A stretch of 15,597 bases of DNA from Solirubrobacteraceae bacterium (GCA_019683665.1 JADGIB010000054.1:1-15597), one strand, 5' to 3'. Counted from the first letter of the stretch, positions 7,283-14,899 are shown. The notes: generated from the letters alone by a model not told the origin. A program made the numbers and translations.

Positions 7283-8196
7283 GCGTCGAAGAACGCGTCG
7301 TGCTGGCCGCCGACCTGCTGCACGTACAGCTCGTCGACGCCGGCGTCGGCGTACGCGCGCAGCGCGGCGACGTGCTCGTCGACGTCCGGCCCGCACGGGG
7401 TGGCCTCGGCCAGCATCTCGGGCGTGACGAGCTCGCAGGCCTGCTCGAAGTGGGCGGGCGTCGGCAGGACCTGGGCCAGCTCGCCTGGCAGCGCGTCGTT
7501 GGGCCAGACGGCGTGCATCGTCGCGATCCGCTCGTCGCGGTCGGGGCCGTAGCAGACCTTCGTCCCCGCCTGGACGACCTTGTCGCCGCCGCCGCGCTCG
7601 CGGAAGCGGCGGATGAGGCCGTCGGGCGCGGTCGTGCAGTAGCCGTCGCCGACCCGGGCGGCGAGGTCGGTCGCCTTCGGGCCGAAGCCGGAGACGTGGA
7701 TCGGCGGCGGCACGTCGGGGAGCGTGTAGATGCGGGCGTTCTCGACGCGGTAGTGGCGGCCGCGGTGGCTGACCTGCTCGCCGGTCCAGAGCAGGCGGAT
7801 GACCTCGATGGCCTCCTCGAGCATCTCCAGGCGCTCGTCGGCCTCGGGCCAGCGGTCGCCGAGGACGTGCTCGTTGAGCGCCTCGCCGCTGCCGACGCCG
7901 AAGCGGAAGCGGCCGTCGAGGAGGACCTGGCTCGTCGCCGCCGCCTGGGCGACGACCGCCGGGTGGATGCGCAGCGTCGGGCAGGTGACCCCGGTCGTGA
8001 CCGGCAGCGTCGTGACCTGCGAGAGCGCGCCGATCATCGACCACGCGAAGGCCGACTGCCCCTGGGCGCCGGTCCACGGGTGGTAGTGGTCGGAGATCCA
8101 CAGCGCGTCGAAGCCGGCCCGTTCCGCGCGGCGGGCCTGGTCGAGGAGCTGCGCGGGCGCGTACTCCTCGCAGGAGAGGAAGAAGCCGATCTGCAT
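7246..8196 (-). CDS. F420-dependent LLM-class oxidoreductase, FGD-like
   Basis: 316 aa luciferase-like (beta/alpha)8-barrel protein. It closely resembles F420-dependent glucose-6-phosphate dehydrogenase-type enzymes: SDHYHPW (35-41), TGVTCPTLRIHPAVVAQAAAT (about 68-88), FGVGSGEALNEH (99-110) and HVSGFGPKATDLA. The residues matching the FGD1 active-site Asp, His, Trp and Glu are present as Asp36, His37, Trp41 and Glu105. The protein should therefore bind F420 and oxidise or reduce a substrate by hydride transfer, but the substrate cannot be named. Despite the 'luciferase-like' fold it is not LuxA/LuxB. No clear Shine-Dalgarno precedes the ATG, and a strong hairpin separates it from the upstream gene, so it probably has its own promoter. 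Its stop lies inside the convergent membrane-protein gene. Confidence 0.85.
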   Translation of the reverse strand: MQIGFFLSCEEYAPAQLLDQARRAERAGFDALWISDHYHPWTGAQGQSAFAWSMIGALSQVTTLPVTTGVTCPTLRIHPAVVAQAAATSQVLLDGRFRFGVGSGEALNEHVLGDRWPEADERLEMLEEAIEVIRLLWTGEQVSHRGRHYRVENARIYTLPDVPPPIHVSGFGPKATDLAARVGDGYCTTAPDGLIRRFRERGGGDKVVQAGTKVCYGPDRDERIATMHAVWPNDALPGELAQVLPTPAHFEQACELVTPEMLAEATPCGPDVDEHVAALRAYADAGVDELYVQQVGGQHDAFFDAYSREVLPRLRS

Positions 8197-8213
8197 GGGC
8201 CGCGACTGCCCCG

Positions 8214-8245
8214 CGCGGGCGCGCCCGAATCCGGGCGCGCCCGCG
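8214..8245 (-). terminator. Strong GC hairpin, likely terminator of the secreted-protein gene
   Basis: A perfect 14-base-pair stem (8214-8227 with 8232-8245) closes a four-base loop AATC, ten bases beyond the stop of the minus-strand gene ending at 8255. There is no T-run, as is usual in high-GC actinobacteria. Each arm also contains the self-complementary core GGGCGCGCCC, so alternative folds exist. Confidence 0.6.
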
Positions 8246-8254
8246 GATCGGCGC

Positions 8255-9724
8255 CTACGCGTCGCAGACCGTCACGACGCCCGTCAGCGCCCGCCCGGAG
8301 ACCGGGCGGCCGCCGTCCCTGACGCTCGCGCGCGCCCGGACGGTGAGCCGCGAGGCCGGCGCGGCGTCGGCCGGCACCGTCAGCGTCTGGCGGAAGGGCG
8401 ACGCCGTGTCGACGCGCGTCTGGCTGCCCATCCGGAACGTGACGCGGTGCACGCGGGCCGTGACCCCGCTGTGGCGCCGGCTCCACCCGAGCGCGGCGGT
8501 GAAGCTCTGGCCCGGGTGGACGCAGCCGCGCGGGATGCGCAGCCGGTAGCGCAGGCGGGCGTCCCGGGCGCGGATGGTGCGCATCGCCCCGCGGTAGGCG
8601 GCGGAGACCGCGGGCGGCAGGGCGGTCACGCGCACCTCGCCCGACAGGCCGCCCCACACCGCGAACCCGCTGCCGCCGGGGCCGGCCGCGACCTGCGGGT
8701 CGATGAACGCCTCGCCGCGGGCCAGCAGCGCAGCCGGGCTGAACGGGCCGTCCGCGGTCGCGGCGCGGGCGTAGCGCAGGCGCCGGCCGAACGCGTCGAT
8801 CCGCCACACGAGCGCCAGCGCCCCGCCCGGGTCCTGCGCGAGGTCGGGCTCGTCGGCGCCGCCGCCGCGCACGACGTCGCGCGGGGTGCCGAACGCGCGG
8901 GCGGCCGGGTCCCAGGCGCTGACGCGGATCGTGTTCCCGCCGCCGCCGACGCGGAAGGCGAGGCGCAGCCCGCCGGGGCCGGCGGCCAGGGAGGCGCCGC
9001 GCGCGCCGGGCGCCCCGCCGGGGACCGGCTGCCCGCGCAGCCAGTTGCCCTCGACGTCCATCGCCGCCGCGCTCTGCGGGCCGGCGTACAGGGCGTGCTC
9101 GAGCCGGTCGAGGTCGCCGGAGACGTGGACGACCTGGTCGGTGCCGGGCACCGGCGCCACGGCGGGCGACTCGATGACCGGGGTCGTGGAGAGCGTGATC
9201 TCGGGCGTGCCGAGGGGCGCGTCGCCGATCGCCTGGAGCTTGCCGCCGCCGACGATCAGCAGCGTGTCGGTCTCGGGCAGCAGCGCGCCCTGGCCGTCGG
9301 CGATGAGGCCGCGGGCGCGCTCGACCGGCGGGCCGAACGAGGCGCCGCCGTCGGTCGACGTCCACTGGAAGGTGCGGTTCGTGATGCCGCCGGCCCCGCA
9401 GTTCCAGCAGCTGGCGACGAGCACGACGCGCTCGTCGGAGGGCACGAACACCTGCGGGGTCGAGTGCACGGACTGGGCGTTGCCGCCCGCGGTCGGGAAC
9501 GCGAGGACCTCGGTCCGCTCGCACGCCTCCCCGCCGGCCGGGACGCGGCAGTAGGCGACGCGCCCGTCGCCACCCACGTCCGTGAGCCACGTGACGTGGC
9601 CCGTCCCGTCGGGGCCGACGGCGACCTGCGCGTCGTGTCCGGTCCCGGCGGTGAACGGCGCCGCGCTCGCCGGGGCGGCGAGCGCGAGGACGCCGAGCAG
9701 GATCCCTGCGCTGCATCGAATCAT
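8255..9724 (-). CDS. Secreted beta-propeller-like protein with C-terminal Ig-like region
   Basis: 489 aa from the ATG at 9722-9724, which has AGGA eight bases upstream and begins directly with a signal peptide (basic MIRCSAG, hydrophobic ILLGVLALAAPASA, likely cleavage after ASA near residue 21). The mature part repeats a blade-like pattern ending in an aromatic: DAQVAVGPDGTGHVTW, GASLAAGPGGLRLAF, EPDLAQDPGGALALVW and DPQVAAGPGGSGFAVW. An Asp-box-like STDGGASFG motif also occurs. This suggests a BNR/sialidase-like propeller without a recognised catalytic set. The last 120 or so residues, after AMRTIRARDARLRYRL, look like an Ig-like beta domain with two cysteines (RGCVHPG and VTVCDA) that could form a disulfide. 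It is exported, with no membrane anchor or sortase motif. Function is unknown; a link to the neighbouring glycan genes is only positional. Confidence 0.75.
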   Translation of the reverse strand: MIRCSAGILLGVLALAAPASAAPFTAGTGHDAQVAVGPDGTGHVTWLTDVGGDGRVAYCRVPAGGEACERTEVLAFPTAGGNAQSVHSTPQVFVPSDERVVLVASCWNCGAGGITNRTFQWTSTDGGASFGPPVERARGLIADGQGALLPETDTLLIVGGGKLQAIGDAPLGTPEITLSTTPVIESPAVAPVPGTDQVVHVSGDLDRLEHALYAGPQSAAAMDVEGNWLRGQPVPGGAPGARGASLAAGPGGLRLAFRVGGGGNTIRVSAWDPAARAFGTPRDVVRGGGADEPDLAQDPGGALALVWRIDAFGRRLRYARAATADGPFSPAALLARGEAFIDPQVAAGPGGSGFAVWGGLSGEVRVTALPPAVSAAYRGAMRTIRARDARLRYRLRIPRGCVHPGQSFTAALGWSRRHSGVTARVHRVTFRMGSQTRVDTASPFRQTLTVPADAAPASRLTVRARASVRDGGRPVSGRALTGVVTVCDA

Positions 9725-9760
9725 GGGGGCGATCCTGCCCCCACGAGGCGGCGGTCCGCA

Positions 9761-9777
9761 TCGTGGAGGCTCCACGA
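9761..9777. repeat. Short near-perfect palindrome between asparagine synthetase and secreted-protein genes
   Basis: TCGTGGAG and CTCCACGA flank a single G, giving a 17-base palindrome 13 bases beyond the asparagine synthetase stop and 36 bases before the next start codon. As RNA it makes a seven-pair stem with a three-base loop, so it could terminate the upstream transcript. As DNA it could be a dimeric repressor operator for the secreted-protein gene. Sequence alone does not decide. Confidence 0.35.
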
Positions 9778-9790
9778 ACCTTGGCGCCGG

Positions 9791-11677
9791 CTAGGCGGCC
9801 AGGAACGTCCGGCACCACTCCTCGACCGAGAGCAGCGACCAGATCAGCAGGCGCCGGTTCGCGCGCCCGGCGAGGTGCTCGTCGACGAGGGCGCGGACCG
9901 CGTCGCGGTCGAGGAAGTCGTAGATGCGGGCGTCGCCGTCGAGCAGCCGCCGGCGGACGTAGTCGATCGACTCGCCGCGGAACCAGGACGCGTCCGGGGC
10001 GGCGAAGCCCTGCTTCTCGCGGCCGGTGACGTCCGGCGGGACGTGGCGCTCCATCGCCTGGCGCAGGAGGAGCTTGCCGTCGCGGGCGTTGTGGAAGAAG
10101 CGCTCGGTCTTCCAGCCGGGCTCGTTCTCGTCGAGGCGGACGACCTCGCCGAGGTTGCCGAGCTTCAGCCCGACCGGGACGGTCTGGGCGAAGTCGACGA
10201 GGTCGTTGTCGAGGAACGGCAGGCGCGTCTCGAGCGAGTGCGCCATCGAGAGCTTGTCCTCGACGAGCAGCAGGCCGTGCAGGAACGTGCGCGCCTCGAG
10301 GTAGAGCGAGTGGTTGATGTAGTCCTCGGGGCGGGTGAGCTCCGGCGCGTGGGTGTGGAAGGCGCCGGCGAAGATCGCGCGGGTGTCGACGTCGCGGACG
10401 TCGTCCCAGATCGGGGCGAAGACGCGCTCGATCTGGTCGGGCGGCAGCAGCCGCTGCCAGAACGCGTAGTACTTCGTGACGTAGTCGTCGAAGGAGTCGT
10501 TGACGACGGCGCGGTAGTAGCGCCACGGGTAGCCGCCGAACAGCTCGTCGCCGCCGGCGCCCGACAGGACGACGGTGACGAACTTCGAGGCCAGGCGGGC
10601 CGCGTAGAAGTTCGGGTAGCACTGGCCGACGCGGAGGTCCTCGAGGTGGCGGGTGAGCGCCGGCATGACCCGCTCCATGTCGCCCGCCTTCAGGACCATC
10701 TCGTAGTGCTCGGTCTTGAACAGGTACGACATCCGCTCGGCCTTCTCGCGCTCGTCGAAGGCGAGCTCCATCCCGGAGGCCGACGACAGGTCGAAGCCGA
10801 CGGTGAAGCTGTGCAGCGGGTCGAACTGCGGCGCGGCGACCGCGGTGATCGAGCCGGAGTCCATGCCGCCCGACAGGTAGGTGCCGACGGGGACGTCGGC
10901 CACGAGCTGGCGGTTGACGGCCTGGCGGAAGAGGCGGTCGAGCTCCTCGAGGTACTCGCGCTCGTCGGCCCGCCGCTCGTCGGGCTCGCGGAAGTCGAAG
11001 TCCCAGTAGGCGCGCGGCTCGCCGATCGGGCCGCGGTCGTCGGCGCGGACGCGCAGGACCGAGCCGGGCGGCAGGAGCTGGACGCCGGCGAACAGCGTGC
11101 GGCGCGTGAACAGGTTCTGGAACGTGAAGTACTCCAGCAGCGCGCGGCGGTCGACCTCGACGCGCATGTCCGGGTGGGCGAGCAGCGCCTTGACCTCGGA
11201 GCCGAACAGGAGCGCGTCGCCGCGGCGGGCCCAGTAGAGCGGCTTGATCCCGTAGCGGTCGCGGGCCAGCAGCAGCTCGCGCCGGTCGCGGTCCCAGAGC
11301 GCGAACGCGAACATGCCGTTGAAGCGGCGCAGCGCGTCCTCGCCCCACTGGGCCAGCGCGTAGAGGACGACCTCGGTGTCGCCGCGCGAGCGGAACCGCC
11401 AGCCGTGCGCCTCGAGCTCGCGGCGCAGCTCTTGGAAGTTGTAGACCTCGCCGTTGTAGGTGAGGACGAAGCGCCCGTCCGGCGTCGCCATCGGCTGCTC
11501 GGCGGCGGAGGTGCGGTCGAGGATCGCCAGCCGCCGGTGCCCGAGCCCGAGCGCCCCGTCGGTGTAGGTGCCCTCGCCGTCGGGCCCGCGGTGGCGCACG
11601 GCGTCGGCCATCGCGCGCACGACGCGCGGGGCGACGGGGTCGCCGTCGAGGTTGAGGATGCCCGTGATGCCGCACAT
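9791..11677 (-). CDS. asnB: Glutamine-hydrolysing asparagine synthetase family protein
   Basis: 628 aa with the complete two-domain architecture. The N-terminal class II glutamine amidotransferase domain begins MCGITGILNLDG, so Cys2 becomes the nucleophile after Met removal; RHRGPDG (28-34) and YNGEVYNF (74-81) complete the glutaminase pocket. The C-terminal synthetase domain has the ATP pyrophosphate loop LSGGMDS (268-274), VLSGAGGDELFGGY, and KLSMAHSLETRLPFLD. Typical AsnB proteins make asparagine from aspartate, glutamine and ATP. Homologues in O-antigen and capsule loci are thought to amidate uronic acids, and the divergent epimerase/deacetylase/methyltransferase operon favours such a role here. 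The length, beyond the roughly 555 aa of E. coli AsnB, suits the broader actinobacterial family. No Shine-Dalgarno is visible before the ATG. Confidence 0.88.
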   Translation of the reverse strand: MCGITGILNLDGDPVAPRVVRAMADAVRHRGPDGEGTYTDGALGLGHRRLAILDRTSAAEQPMATPDGRFVLTYNGEVYNFQELRRELEAHGWRFRSRGDTEVVLYALAQWGEDALRRFNGMFAFALWDRDRRELLLARDRYGIKPLYWARRGDALLFGSEVKALLAHPDMRVEVDRRALLEYFTFQNLFTRRTLFAGVQLLPPGSVLRVRADDRGPIGEPRAYWDFDFREPDERRADEREYLEELDRLFRQAVNRQLVADVPVGTYLSGGMDSGSITAVAAPQFDPLHSFTVGFDLSSASGMELAFDEREKAERMSYLFKTEHYEMVLKAGDMERVMPALTRHLEDLRVGQCYPNFYAARLASKFVTVVLSGAGGDELFGGYPWRYYRAVVNDSFDDYVTKYYAFWQRLLPPDQIERVFAPIWDDVRDVDTRAIFAGAFHTHAPELTRPEDYINHSLYLEARTFLHGLLLVEDKLSMAHSLETRLPFLDNDLVDFAQTVPVGLKLGNLGEVVRLDENEPGWKTERFFHNARDGKLLLRQAMERHVPPDVTGREKQGFAAPDASWFRGESIDYVRRRLLDGDARIYDFLDRDAVRALVDEHLAGRANRRLLIWSLLSVEEWCRTFLAA

Positions 11678-11697
11678 GGGGTCGGAAGCGGAGACGG

Positions 11698-11703
11698 AGG
11701 CTA
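11698..11703 (-). promoter_or_regulatory. Weak candidate -10 box for the asparagine synthetase gene
   Basis: TAGCCT on the minus strand fits TANNNT and lies 20 bases before the start codon, which would give a short leader. No -35 or ribosome binding site supports it. Confidence 0.2.
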
Positions 11704-11731
11704 CGCGCCCGGGTTGCGGGACCGGCGCGGA

Positions 11732-11737
11732 TAGTCT
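11732..11737 (+). promoter_or_regulatory. Candidate -10 box for a leaderless epimerase operon transcript
   Basis: TAGTCT fits the actinobacterial TANNNT consensus and ends exactly seven bases before the ATG at 11745, with no Shine-Dalgarno in between. That spacing is expected when the start codon is at or next to the transcription start. The -35 position shows nothing convincing. Confidence 0.5.
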
Positions 11738-11744
11738 GCGGCCG

Positions 11745-12605
11745 ATGCGGATCCTGCTGACCGGCGCGACCGGGCTGATCGGCCGGGAGGTCGTGCGCCA
11801 GGCGCCGGCCGGCTGGGAGCTGGTCGCGCTCGCCCGCTCCCCGGTGCCCGGCGTCGCGACGATCCGGGCCGACCTGACCGACCCCGGGTTCGCCGCCGGC
11901 CTCCCCGGCGGCCTCGACGCGATCGTCCACCTCGCCCAGGCGCGCGAGTACCGCGACTTCCCCGCCTGCGCGCCCGGCGTCGTCGCCGTGAACGTGACCG
12001 CGACCGCGGCGCTGCTCGACCACGCCGCCCGGACCGGGGCCGGGCAGGTCGTGCTCGCCTCGACCGCGACCGTCTACGCGCCGCGCCCGCAGCCGCTCGA
12101 CGAGGACGCCCCGGTCCGCGTGCGCGGCGTCTACGCCGCCTCGAAGCGCTCGGCCGAGCTGCTGGCCACCCCGTACGCGGCGCTGCTGCCGGTGCGCGCG
12201 CTGCGGATCTTCACGGCGTACGGCGCCGTCCGCGACGAGCGGCTCGTCGCCGACCTGATCGACCGCGTCGAGCGCGGCCGCCCCGTCCACGTGCAGGGCG
12301 AGCGCGGCCTCGTCACGAGCCCGATCCACGCCGCCGACGTCGCCCGCGCCGTCATCGCCGCGGTCGAGCGGCCGCCGCAGCCGGGCGCGCTCGACGTCGT
12401 GAACGTCGGCGGGGCCGAGGCGCTCGGCATCCGCGACATGGCGCAGGCGATCGGCCGCGTGCTCGGGCGCGAGCCGGTGTTCGAGGCGCGCGAGGGCGAG
12501 CCGCCGGCGTTCGTCGCCGACCGGCGCAAGTGCGAGCGCGTCCTCGGCGTCCCCGAGCCGATCGGGTTCGAGGCGGGCCTGGAGCGGGAGCTGGTGCGCT
12601 CGTGA
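11745..12605 (+). CDS. NAD(P)-dependent sugar-nucleotide epimerase/dehydratase (extended SDR)
   Basis: 286 aa from the ATG immediately before the Rossmann motif MRILLTGATGLIG (cofactor glycines 7, 10 and 13); the open frame upstream lacks coding character. Extended-SDR features include LASTATVYAPR (104-114) and the catalytic YAASK with Tyr130 and Lys134, then SPIHAADVARAV and VVNVGGAEALGIRDMA. Enzymes of this family epimerise, dehydrate or reduce nucleotide sugars such as UDP- or GDP-hexoses. It is the first gene of a four-gene plus-strand operon and joins the deacetylase gene by a GTGA overlap. The specific reaction cannot be assigned, though the short substrate domain resembles reductases or epimerases of O-antigen loci. 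It probably supplies or alters the sugar that the downstream genes tailor. Confidence 0.85.
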   Translation: MRILLTGATGLIGREVVRQAPAGWELVALARSPVPGVATIRADLTDPGFAAGLPGGLDAIVHLAQAREYRDFPACAPGVVAVNVTATAALLDHAARTGAGQVVLASTATVYAPRPQPLDEDAPVRVRGVYAASKRSAELLATPYAALLPVRALRIFTAYGAVRDERLVADLIDRVERGRPVHVQGERGLVTSPIHAADVARAVIAAVERPPQPGALDVVNVGGAEALGIRDMAQAIGRVLGREPVFEAREGEPPAFVADRRKCERVLGVPEPIGFEAGLERELVRS

Positions 12606-13324
12606 CCGCCCCGCGCGCCGCGCTCACGCTCGACGTCGACTGGGCGCCCGACTTCATGATCGACGACGCCGCGCAGGCGCTCATCGAGCGCGGGGTGCGC
12701 GCGACCTGGTTCGTCACCCACGCGAGCCCGGCCGTCGAGCGGCTGCGCGAGCGGCCCGACCTGTTCGAGCTCGGCCTGCACCCGAACTTCCTGCCCGGCT
12801 CCTCGCACGGCGCCACCCCGGAGGCGGTCGTCGCCCACTGCGCGGCGCTCGTCCCGGGCGCGCGGGCGGTCCGCACCCACTGCCTGCTGCAGTCGACGCC
12901 GCTGCACGACGTGCTCCTGCGCGGCAGCGACGTCGAGGTCGACGTGTCGCTGTTCCTGCCCCACGCGACGCACGTCGAGGCGGTCGAGCAGTGGAGCCCC
13001 GCGGGGCGGCTCGTGCGCCTTCCGTACGTCTGGCAGGACAACATGGAGATGTACGCGCCCCGGGCGCAGTGGTCGACGGCCGCTCTGCTCGACCCGCCCG
13101 GGCTGCGGATCTTCGACTTCCATCCCGTGCACGTGTGGCTGAACTCCGCGTCGTTCGACCCCTACGAGCGCCTGAAGGCGTCGGTCGCGCTGTCGTCGGC
13201 GACGCCCGAGGACGCGGCCCCGTTCCGCAACGCGGACGGGCCGGGCGCGCGCACGGCGTTCCTGGAGCTGGCCGACCGGCTCGCCGAGCTCGGCGGCGGC
13301 GCGAAGGTGAGTGACCTCACGTGA
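12602..13324 (+). CDS. Polysaccharide deacetylase family protein, WbmS-like
   Basis: 240 aa from a GTG whose GTGA overlaps the epimerase stop; GGGAG lies 11 bases upstream. The N-terminal LTLDVDWAPDFMIDDAAQAL (8-27) carries the acidic metal motif, with Asp11 and Asp13. RATWFVTHAS follows, and then ELGLHPNFLPGSSHG with His60 and His69 as further metal ligands. A late FDFHPVHVWLN contains further histidines. The layout matches the CE4 NodB fold and in particular the WbmS-type proteins of O-antigen loci. CE4 enzymes remove N- or O-acetyl groups with a divalent metal. A nucleotide-linked or polymer-linked amino sugar is the likely substrate. No signal peptide is present, so it acts in the cytoplasm. 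The WbmS assignment is from memory of the family pattern, not an alignment. Confidence 0.7.
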   Translation: MTAPRAALTLDVDWAPDFMIDDAAQALIERGVRATWFVTHASPAVERLRERPDLFELGLHPNFLPGSSHGATPEAVVAHCAALVPGARAVRTHCLLQSTPLHDVLLRGSDVEVDVSLFLPHATHVEAVEQWSPAGRLVRLPYVWQDNMEMYAPRAQWSTAALLDPPGLRIFDFHPVHVWLNSASFDPYERLKASVALSSATPEDAAPFRNADGPGARTAFLELADRLAELGGGAKVSDLT

Positions 13325-14112
13325 CCGCCTGGGCCGGGGACTTCACCTACGACTTCCTGCGCGAGCTGCTGGCGATCGCCCGCGAGCGCCACGCCGTGCG
13401 CCCGCTCGCCGACGGCGTCGACCGGCCGGGGCTCGTCGTGCGCCACGACGTCGACCTGTCGCTGGAGCGCGCGGTCGCGCTCGGCGACGTCGAGGCGCAG
13501 GCGGGCGTGCAGGCGACGTTCCTCGTCATGGTCGACTCGCCGCTCTACGACCTCGACGACCCGGCGTCCCGGCGCGCGCTCGCGACGCTGCGCGGGCAGG
13601 GCCACGACGTCGGCCTGCACATGGACCTCGGGCCGCGCGGCGAGCGCGAGGGGCTGGCGCTCGAGGACGTCCGCCCCGAGATCGAGGCGTGCCGCGAGCG
13701 GCTGGAGGCCGTCCTCGGCGAGCCGGTCCGGGCGATCTCGTTCCACCGGCCCGCCGACCCGCTCGTCGCCGCGCTCGCCCCGGTCGCCGAGGTGTGCGGG
13801 ATGGTGAACGCGTACGCGGCGCCGCTCATGCGCTGCTACCTGGCCGACTCGGCCGGCTCCTGGCGCCACGGCGACCCGCGGCCGGTCCTGCGCGAGCCGC
13901 CGTGCGACACCGTCCAGCTCCTCGTCCACCCGTTCTGGTGGGGCGACGAGCATCTCGACGCCGCCGACCGCCTCGAGGCGTTCTACCGCGAGCGGACCGA
14001 CGGCCTGGCCCCGTTCGACGCGCTCGCGTTCGACCGCACGCTCGCCACCGTCGTGCGCCGCTCGCGCCGGCGCGGCCTGCTGTCCCCGACCGCGGAGGTG
14101 CCCTCCGGATGA
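13321..14112 (+). CDS. Second polysaccharide deacetylase-like protein
   Basis: 263 aa from a GTG that overlaps the preceding stop as GTGA. The NodB-like fold is suggested by RHDVDLSLERA (41-51; Asp43 and Asp45), AGVQATFLVMVDSPLYDL (61-78), GHDVGLHMDLG (94-104; His100) and AISFHRP further on. LLVHPFWWG near the C-terminus supplies another histidine. It has the DVD metal motif of its neighbour but little other similarity to it, so this is not a recent duplication. No signal peptide is seen. Position between the WbmS-like gene and the methyltransferase, with coupled translation on both sides, suggests the two deacetylase-like proteins act on the same intermediate or form a complex. Activity is inferred; it might be a hydrolase of another acyl group, such as a formyl or hydroxyacyl amide. 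Confidence 0.65.
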   Translation: MTAWAGDFTYDFLRELLAIARERHAVRPLADGVDRPGLVVRHDVDLSLERAVALGDVEAQAGVQATFLVMVDSPLYDLDDPASRRALATLRGQGHDVGLHMDLGPRGEREGLALEDVRPEIEACRERLEAVLGEPVRAISFHRPADPLVAALAPVAEVCGMVNAYAAPLMRCYLADSAGSWRHGDPRPVLREPPCDTVQLLVHPFWWGDEHLDAADRLEAFYRERTDGLAPFDALAFDRTLATVVRRSRRRGLLSPTAEVPSG

Positions 14113-14867
14113 GCCAGATCGGACGCTTCGACACCGACACCGCGGCGCTGCAGGCCCGCAACGCCGCGCACGCCCGCTACTCGACGGGCGACATGACCGG
14201 CTGGGCGCTCGAGCTGCTGGGCGCCGGCCCCGGCGACCGCGTGCTCGAGCTCGGCGCCGGCACCGGCCAGCAGACGCTGCGCCTGGCCCCGCACGTGCGC
14301 TCGATCCTCGCCGTCGACGCCGCGCAGGCGTCGCTGGACGTCATCGCCGCCGGCGCGCCCGGCAACGTGCGCACGCTCTGCGGCCGCTTCGACGACCTCG
14401 TCGACCGCCCGTGCGACGAGCGCTTCGAGCGGGTGCTCGCCTGCTACGCGCTCTACTACGCCGACGACCAGGAGCGGCTCATCGACCGCATCCACGAGCT
14501 GCTCGTCCCGGGCGGGGTCCTGTTCTTCTGCGGGCCGTCGCGGCGCAACAACCGCGAGCTGCGCGAGCTGCACCACGGCCTGCTCGGCGAGCCGGTGCCG
14601 GGCGCGACGCCGGCGCAGGCGTTCATGGAGGACGACGCGCCGCGCTGGTGCGAGGCCCGCTTCGCGACGGTCGAGCGCCACGAGTTCACCGACGAGATGC
14701 GCTTCGACTCCGCCGACGCGCTGGTCGGCTACTGGTCGTCGTACAACCTCTACGACCCGGCGCTCGAGACGCGCTTCCGCGCCGCCGCCGAGGCCCACTT
14801 CGCGCAGCACGACGTGTTCGTGTCGGCCAAGCGCGTCGTCGGGATCCGCGCGGTCAAGGCGGCCTAG
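14109..14867 (+). CDS. Class I SAM-dependent methyltransferase
   Basis: 252 aa from an ATG in an ATGA overlap with the preceding gene; GGAGG ten bases upstream is one of the best ribosome binding sites in the window. The SAM-binding motif I is VLELGAGTGQQTLRL (45-59), followed by the acidic motif II region SILAVDAAQ and motif post-I/IV FERVLACYALYYADD, then LLVPGGVLFFCGPS. The fold is that of small-molecule and sugar methyltransferases. As the last gene of the epimerase/deacetylase operon it probably O- or N-methylates the modified sugar or its acyl group. Exact acceptor unknown. A compound hairpin and repeat region follows directly after the stop. Confidence 0.85.
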   Translation: MSQIGRFDTDTAALQARNAAHARYSTGDMTGWALELLGAGPGDRVLELGAGTGQQTLRLAPHVRSILAVDAAQASLDVIAAGAPGNVRTLCGRFDDLVDRPCDERFERVLACYALYYADDQERLIDRIHELLVPGGVLFFCGPSRRNNRELRELHHGLLGEPVPGATPAQAFMEDDAPRWCEARFATVERHEFTDEMRFDSADALVGYWSSYNLYDPALETRFRAAAEAHFAQHDVFVSAKRVVGIRAVKAA

Positions 14868-14877
14868 CCCTCCGCCA

Positions 14878-14897
14878 GCGCGGGCGACGCCCCGCGC
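14878..14897 (+). terminator. Short GC hairpin after the methyltransferase gene
   Basis: Seven paired bases (GCGCGGG at 14878-14884 with CCCGCGC at 14891-14897) around a six-base loop begin 11 bases after the stop. The long 14907-14947 hairpin follows. A similar hairpin-then-repeat order occurs at the left window edge. Confidence 0.4.
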
Positions 14898-14899
14898 CG

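Noticed and set aside
88..8196. A bioluminescence (lux) system, because LuxC, LuxE and a luciferase-like protein are all present
   Set aside because: The luciferase-like protein has F420-dependent FGD-type motifs and is a separate transcription unit; there is no LuxA/LuxB pair and no LuxD thioesterase.
9725..9775. Upstream GTG start (9775) for the secreted protein
   Set aside because: It would bury the signal peptide behind 17 Pro/Arg-rich residues and start inside a palindrome; ATG 9724 has AGGA at a good distance.
8195..11734. A plus-strand 1179-codon open frame antisense to the secreted protein and asparagine synthetase
   Set aside because: Composition is typical of antisense frames of GC-rich genes and it shows no domain, while the opposite strand has clear families.
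11568..11744. Longer start for the epimerase within the asparagine synthetase gene
   Set aside because: The Rossmann motif begins at ATG 11745 and the added residues are antisense to the AsnB N-terminus.
8034..12329. A 1431-codon open frame on the minus strand spanning several genes
   Set aside because: It is low-complexity, Arg/Ala/Pro-rich translation running through five real genes in the wrong frame; such shadows are expected at this GC content.
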